In this document: piece after piece, positions 58,867 through 64,000 of the stretch | How positions within the stretch are numbered: position 1 is the stretch's first letter | How the letters are laid out: each line of letters starts with the position of its first letter | Source of the DNA: Athripsodes cinereus | Lineage: Eukaryota; Arthropoda; Insecta; Trichoptera; Leptoceridae | Assembly: GCA_947579605.1 (NCBI GenBank) | Contig: OX388322.1 | Location: 11,470,001-11,534,000, forward strand | Length of the DNA: 64,000 nucleotides | Reading direction: 5' to 3' | The notes under the pieces: model-generated | Told to the model about the DNA's origin: nothing | The model's input: the letters and a program-made list of their open reading frames with translations, nothing else | Databases searched by the model: none | Translations under genes and position numbers: made by a program

Positions 58867-60548
58867 AACCCATTCTGTATTTCTATGAAAAGAAGTTTAT
58901 ATGTATTTTATTTTGAAGCACTTTTTTGGAACTTTATAACAGTTATTTGACCTCATTATGCATAAACATTAACGCAGAGTGCAGACTTCTATTTGGTTTT
59001 ATAACAACCTGTGTATGATTTTAAGCTTCCAAATCGTTAATAAATTATGTATAAAATTCCAAATGAATATCTAATTAAAATAAAATGTCTTCTTAGTTCC
59101 ATAAATCACTAAAGATGAGATCAAATATTCATTACATTTTCTCCGAACGACGCTCATCTCAAGTAGGTACATTCTTGAGGTTTCTTGTCTAACCAGCTAT
59201 CCGCATATAAATCAATTAAAATATCAATTTACCTCATAAACCTTTAGAAATTACGATAAAGCTTTAAGATATATAAAATATTTAGCCCACGTCATGATTA
59301 TTCATTTTAAATACTGATAAATCTCGATTAATTTTGTATGAAATATTAATAGAGAGGAATGTCGTTGAACTCTTCAGTATAGATCTAAGGAATATTTAAT
59401 TGGAGATGATTAACAAGGACAATGTAGGTATTAAATATTTATGTAGATAGTTATATACGCAGCACCCGAGGTGATAATTTTCTGTCTCGGTTTCTTGTAA
59501 AATAACAATGTTTAAATGGAGACATTTGCATATTATCAATATAACTACACCACACCACACGAAGGTAGTATCCTAGAAGTGGTTACTAAGTAATGGAGAC
59601 TGGTTTCATTGCCGCTGGTAGCAATTACATACATCTATATATAAACATATTTACCCCCAAACATTTTACATTCGCATATATGACATTTAAATCTCTTCAA
59701 GTTTCTGCATTATATCTAGAATTATATTATAATTATATTTTACCATTTACAAGGGCATGGTGTCTCTTCCACGCAATGAGAAGAAATACCACCCTTTGAA
59801 AAAGTACAATATCATTCGTACTCTATAGATTATTTGTATTGTTTAAAAAGTTGCAGAGAAAGTATACTAGGAATAATAAAGTAATCAGTGGGCAATAGAC
59901 AGAAATAAAAATATTTTGTTCTCGGATAAAGTAAAAAATATGAAATACCAAGGAACGAGGCCCATAGACGCTATGGAATATCGATTCGTACCTTATCTAG
60001 GTAGGTACCTCAAAATTGACGATACTACAAAATCTTTTACTACTCGTATTACCCGAACTCCACCAACAAATAAAAAAGAACAAGTTAAAAACGTTTGACA
60101 AATTCTACTTATCTTATTTTTACTCTGGTTCGGTTTATCTATACGATCATTTAGGATAATAAGTTCGTTGATATGACATGGGACCGATTAGTAAAAAGTA
60201 CAAAAAATTATCAAGAGTAGAGAAGTAGGTACATAATATGTAGGTGATACATAGGTACATAAACAGACATATACGGTATATTACATTTATAATATTGGAA
60301 GCTTGGATGGAACCAAGTATAAAAATACTGGTTTTAAATGTAAACTACAAATTGAAATTGTAATGAAGGATCACATTGTTGTAAAAAAAATGCCTAATTT
60401 GTATTTTTATGACATTCTAAACATAAATTATTTGAATTTACTTATGAACATATACATATATATTTGGACCATACAATATATTGTATATAATATAAGCCGT
60501 AAAATATATATTTTATAAATATTATTACTTTCTATTGAATAAAAGAGC
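58867..60548. other. AT-rich DNA without recognised genes
   Basis: A 60-codon plus-strand frame at 59916-60098 (with YQGTRPIDAMEYRFVPYLGR) has a less AT-driven composition than most, but I recognise no domain and no splice context. Confidence 0.3.
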
Positions 60549-61032
60549 CTAAAGGGTCGTTCACATACGTTCACTTTCAGTGATCACTCCGGATGATCCT
60601 CCAAGATGAACAGGTGTGAACAGGCGTTTCATCAATAGTGATCACTAGCGATGACGGAGGAAAGAGATTACCACTCGTCATAATTTTGATTTAAGGTCCT
60701 TTCACTGAAACGACCATAAACAAGTTTCATCTTATTATTTGTTTTATTCTCTATGAATTTGTATTGAATGTCAGAATCATGTACAAAATTATTATGCAGT
60801 CGAGAGCTATATTAATTTATTTTAAGTGTTATTTTTCATTTTTGAATTTGTTTAATTATTTTTATACGAAAATACGTCAAACTACATAGGTACAACCTGA
60901 GTGAGAAAGTAGACATGGCAGTGAAAGCATAGGATGAACAAATGTGAACAGACGTGTTCACTTTCGATGAACAGGTTTGACCCCGACACTCTGGATGATC
61001 ATCCAAAGTGAAGCAATGTGAATGCTACTTTA
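60549..61032. mobile_element. TIR element with GTTCACA-type ends (Harbinger-like MITE?)
   Basis: The left end TAAAGGGTCGTTCACATACG then TTCACTTTC pairs inversely with the right end, TAAAGTAGCATTCACATTGC then TTCACTTTGG, at about 19 of 28 bases. Inside, GATGAACAGGTGTGAACAGG near the left and GATGAACAAATGTGAACAGA near the right repeat the same words. No TSD or frame was found. The ends resemble the PIF/Harbinger-like element at 12876, but the class is uncertain. Confidence 0.5.
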
Positions 61033-61713
61033 GATTGCAAAAAAATATTTGACTGCTGTACATAGGCAATGAAAATTGTATGTACTGTATATACTCGTAG
61101 GTAGATATTAATACCAACATAAGGAACAAAATAATAAAAAATGAGAACACAATGCAATTTATGAAAAAATAATAAATGAATAATACAGCAAACTGAAAAC
61201 AAACATCACAAATGGTTTTACCAATGACAGATAAATAAAATATAAAGATATAAAATGAATTAAGTAGGTAGGTATACTCGTATGTCCGTCGTTACGTTGA
61301 TATGATAATGACGTGAGATGCAATATTCCGATATCAATGTGGTATTATGGATTTCATGACTTATATCGATAAAATTGATACAATTAAGATTGTGATTGGC
61401 GGAAACTTTAGAAAGTATTTTATGTATAAAAATAATATAAAATATAACTATCTACACATACTAGGTAGGTATTATATGAAAAAGATTTAAAAATATTTTG
61501 AAAGTTAATAAGATACAGTAATGTGAGAGAACAGTATTTAAAATTAGATGTATCTGTAACTATTTATGTATATGAATATTATAATAACGGTATTTTACAA
61601 ACTCAAACAGAAAATAATATAAAATACTGCCACATAATGGGGTTATGAAGAAAAAGTAAATAAATCAGGAAAAGAGCACACAGCAGCTATGTAATGTAAG
61701 AATTAGTAAGAAC
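61033..61713. other. AT-rich DNA without recognised genes
   Basis: No supported feature is seen. Confidence 0.3.
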
Positions 61714-61729
61714 TTCATGATGTTACTTA

Positions 61730-61786
61730 TCTTTTTCTTTTCTTTCTTTTTCCTCGAGGCAAGGCACCCGATACCGAGTGAATTAT
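61730..61786 (-). mobile_element. Tiny retroposed fragment with 16-bp TSD and A-rich tail
   Basis: TTCATGATGTTACTTA occurs at 61714-61729 and again at 61787-61802, exactly. Between them lie 57 bases that on the minus strand read ATTCACTCGGTATCGGGTGC then CTTGCCTCGAGG followed by an A/G-rich tail (GAAAAAGAAAGAAAAG). A long TSD plus an A-rich 3' tail indicates LINE-mediated retroposition of a very short RNA fragment; its source was not recognised. Confidence 0.65.
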
Positions 61787-61832
61787 TTCATGATGTTACT
61801 TAGAAACGTTTATAAAAAGAAGATATTTTTGA

Positions 61833-63627
61833 AGTGTAGATGAGAGATGGAGTGTGATGAAACAAGTGCTAGTGGACTGTGCAAAAGATATCTGTGGAGA
61901 AACTGTGATTGGACGGAAAAAAGGTGATGCATGGTGGGATGATGAGGTTAAAGACGCAGTTAGGAAGAAGAAGAATGCATGGATGGATGTGTTAGCTTCA
62001 CGTTATCTAGATCAAGAAAAAATTGAGAGTGCTAGAGAAATGTACAAGGGATGTAAGAAAGTAGTTAAGGTACTGATAAAGGAAAAAAGAAATTATTGGA
62101 TGAGGAAGAGTGTAAGAAATTGTGAAAGGAAACATGAAAATGTTTTGGAAAGAAGTTAAGCGTAAAAGAAGCAACAATGAGATGAATAGTATGAATGCGA
62201 TTGGAAATAAAGAGGGATGTATGTTGATGAATGGTGTTGACGTTGTGAATAGATGGAAAGAATATTTTGAGGAGCTGTTTGAAAGTGGAGGCGAATATCC
62301 AAGCCAGAAAAGTGAAAGGGAAAATTTGAATGAAACAAGGGATGAAGAAATAACTATGGATGAGGTTAAGAATGCATTGAAGAAAGCGAAGAATGGCAAA
62401 GCGGTTGGGTATGATATAATCTCTACGGAATTCATCAGTATGAGTGGGCTGAGGACTCTCGAATGGTGTCATGCACTCTTTAACCAGTGTTGGAGGGAAG
62501 GTTACACGCCAGAAGACTGGAGAAAAGCTGTGATATGCCCTCTATACAAAGGAAAGGGGTCAAGACTAGAATGCGGGAGTTATCGGGCCATCAGTCTGCT
62601 GAACTCGGTGGGGAAACTGTATGCAAGAATATTGATTGAAAGAGTTCGAAAAGTGACTGAGACGAATGTATGGGATGTGCAAGGTGCCTTTCAGAGTGGT
62701 AGAGGGTGTTTGGACCAGATCTTCTCCCTGCGAATGGTGACAGAGAAGCTCCTGGAGAAACACCAGAAGCTTTTCTGCGCGTTTGTTGATCTAGAAAAGG
62801 CTTATGATAGAGTAGATCGTGAGAAAATGTGGCAAGTATTATCAATGTATGGGGTGGATAGTCGGCTAATTCGCGCCATTGCGTCCCTATATACAGGAAG
62901 TTCTGCGTGTGTTAGAGTGAACAATAACCTGTCGGAATGGTTCACACTGACAAAAGGAGTAAAACAAGGGTGCGTGATGTCGCCATGGCTTTTTAACCTA
63001 TACAATGATCATTGTATTCGTCAATTGAAAGAAATGAATGTAGGTGTTGATATGAATGGGATGAATGTAAGAGCGTTAATGTTTGCCGATGATTTGGTAT
63101 TGATAGCTGAAAGTGAAAGTGATCTACAGCGAATGATGACGTGTGTGTATGAAAATTGTGCGATTAATGGATTGAGAATGAATGCAAAAAAGACAAAAAT
63201 CATGGTGTTTGAAAGAGGAAGTGAGAGAACAGTATGCCAGGTAATGATTGACAATGAAGTGTTAGAGCAAGTTGACGAATGTGTGTACTTAGGTAGTTTG
63301 TTCACGAGAGATGGGAAGTGTGAAAGCGATATTGAAAGGAGAAAAGTTGCTGGCAATAAGGTAAATGGTGCAATCCGACCAATAATTGCAAATAGAAACA
63401 TATCCACCACAGCTAAAAGGTTGGTGCACTCTGCTATCTTAGTGCCAACACTTATGTATGCAAGTGAGACGTGGACATGGTTAAAGAAGGATGAAAGTGG
63501 CATAAATGCAGTTGAAATGAAATCACTGAGAAGGATGTGTGGTAAAGGTCTGAGAGATCGTGGGCGTAACAGTGAGATACGAAAGGAATGTGGAATGAAA
63601 GTTAGTGTAATAACAAGGATGAATGTA
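61833..63627 (+). mobile_element. RTE-like LINE copy 3, truncated at both ends
   Basis: Homology with copy 1 begins near AGTGTAGATGAGAGATGG (61833) and stops at GATGAATGTA (63627), where unrelated CCCGGG-rich DNA starts. It lacks the last 120 or so codons, the 3' UTR and the tail. It is older or more damaged than copies 1 and 2. Confidence 0.9.
61854..63627 (+). pseudogene. RTE-like reverse transcriptase (copy 3), frameshifted and C-terminally cut
   Basis: The first frame (61854-62159) matches copy 1 from MKQVLVDCAKDICGETVIG to VLIKEK. There a one-base loss in an A-run (near 62085) and a 10-base loss near 62125 shift the reading. The second frame, from 62122, then continues through FVDLEKAYDRV, KGVKQGCVMSPWLF and FADDLVLIAE to CGMKVSVITRMNV. 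Beyond 63627 the open frame runs on for about 50 codons in inserted DNA, which is not LINE protein. Several substitutions (for example NLYNDH for NLYIDH, CGVGSR to YGVDSR) further show decay. It is the third member of the same family here. Confidence 0.9.
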
Positions 63628-64000
63628 GAGGGTTACTCCCGGGAATTCCCGGGCGGGAATTCCCGGGAAAACCCTCTAATTTTTATTTCCCGTTTCCCGG
63701 GAATAAAACGAATCCTTTCCCGGGAAAAAATACAAATTATTAGTCATGCAGATTGCCATACCGATACCGAAATCTTTGTTTAGTTAACTGTAATAGTCGT
63801 GATAAACTTGTAGAAGCTGACGAATATTTTGATATGAAAATATGAAAAATAATATTAATTACCAATATAAGTGTAAATACTTAAAAAAAAAAACTTAATT
63901 ATAGCTTCAATGTATTCGTTTGAAAGAAGCATAATAATTCTAAATATAATTCGAAATCGGAGGTGTGTTTGGCCGACAATGTATAAGAATCCTACAATTT
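63626..64000. mobile_element. Left end of an unidentified insertion with CCCGGGAA repeats (hAT-like?)
   Basis: Sequence unrelated to the RTE begins TAGAGGGTTACTCCCGGGAA and contains TTCCCGGG or its complement about six times up to 63732. It then becomes AT-rich to the window edge. If TAGAGGG is the terminus, the preceding GATGAATG (63618-63625) would be the 8-bp TSD, as for hAT elements whose ends begin TAGGG/TAGAG. The other end lies outside the window. Confidence 0.45.

Noticed and set aside
59916..60098. 60-codon plus-strand frame
   Set aside because: No recognisable motif and no neighbouring exon signals; most likely chance.

Overview
The window is strongly AT-rich animal DNA, almost certainly from an insect. 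It has GT-AG introns, frequent short TAGGTACCTA-type runs, and a dense mixture of hAT, Tc1/mariner-like, PIF/Harbinger-like, Helitron, SINE and non-LTR (LINE) elements. A repeat ending GGAAGAGATCGC... (17221, 41884, 58355, 58730) resembles a LINE-derived 3' tail that I remember from moth and butterfly genomes, so Lepidoptera is my first guess and Hemiptera my second. The sequence alone does not settle this. I found no conventional host protein-coding gene; the window reads as a gene desert, a very long intron, or intergenic DNA. All long open reading frames belong to transposable elements.

Layout. 1-3030: a hAT-type MITE with an 8-bp target-site duplication (TSD), a candidate two-exon mini-gene with an HTH-like peptide, a decayed LINE tail, a second hAT MITE and a Helitron 3' end. 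3031-12700: mostly blank AT-rich DNA with a candidate SAM-like two-exon remnant (6262-6701), small MITEs, a 130-bp duplication and a five-copy 169-bp tandem array. 12725-34640: SINE pieces, a PIF/Harbinger-like MITE that keeps the start of a transposase frame, short relics of a LINE 3' end, and a foldback MITE that was itself hit by a hAT MITE (28945-29751). 35113-47870: a nested composite. 47871-64000: a small RTE fragment, a mariner end carrying an R1-like LINE, a near-perfect 80-bp hairpin, two LINE-tail repeats, a TIR element and a third RTE copy that is cut by yet another element at the right edge.

The main observation is the composite. One hAT transposon (hAT-A, 35121-47862, TSD AAATGATG on both sides) encloses an RTE-like LINE with a 756-codon ORF, a fragment of its own transposase (38611-38984), and a CR1/Daphne-like LINE on the minus strand (about 39184-47650). 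That LINE is in turn split by a second hAT (hAT-B, 41533-43107, TSD CTTGACAA) and by a 3' fragment of another RTE copy (44687-45826). hAT-B carries a tRNA-derived SINE and a LINE-tail repeat. This gives four nesting levels and hence a relative order of insertions. Removing hAT-B and one TSD restores the LINE reading frame exactly. None of this looks like a cellular pathway; the interest is in mobile-element history, in the two possible transposon-derived small genes, and in the hairpin and satellite-like array.
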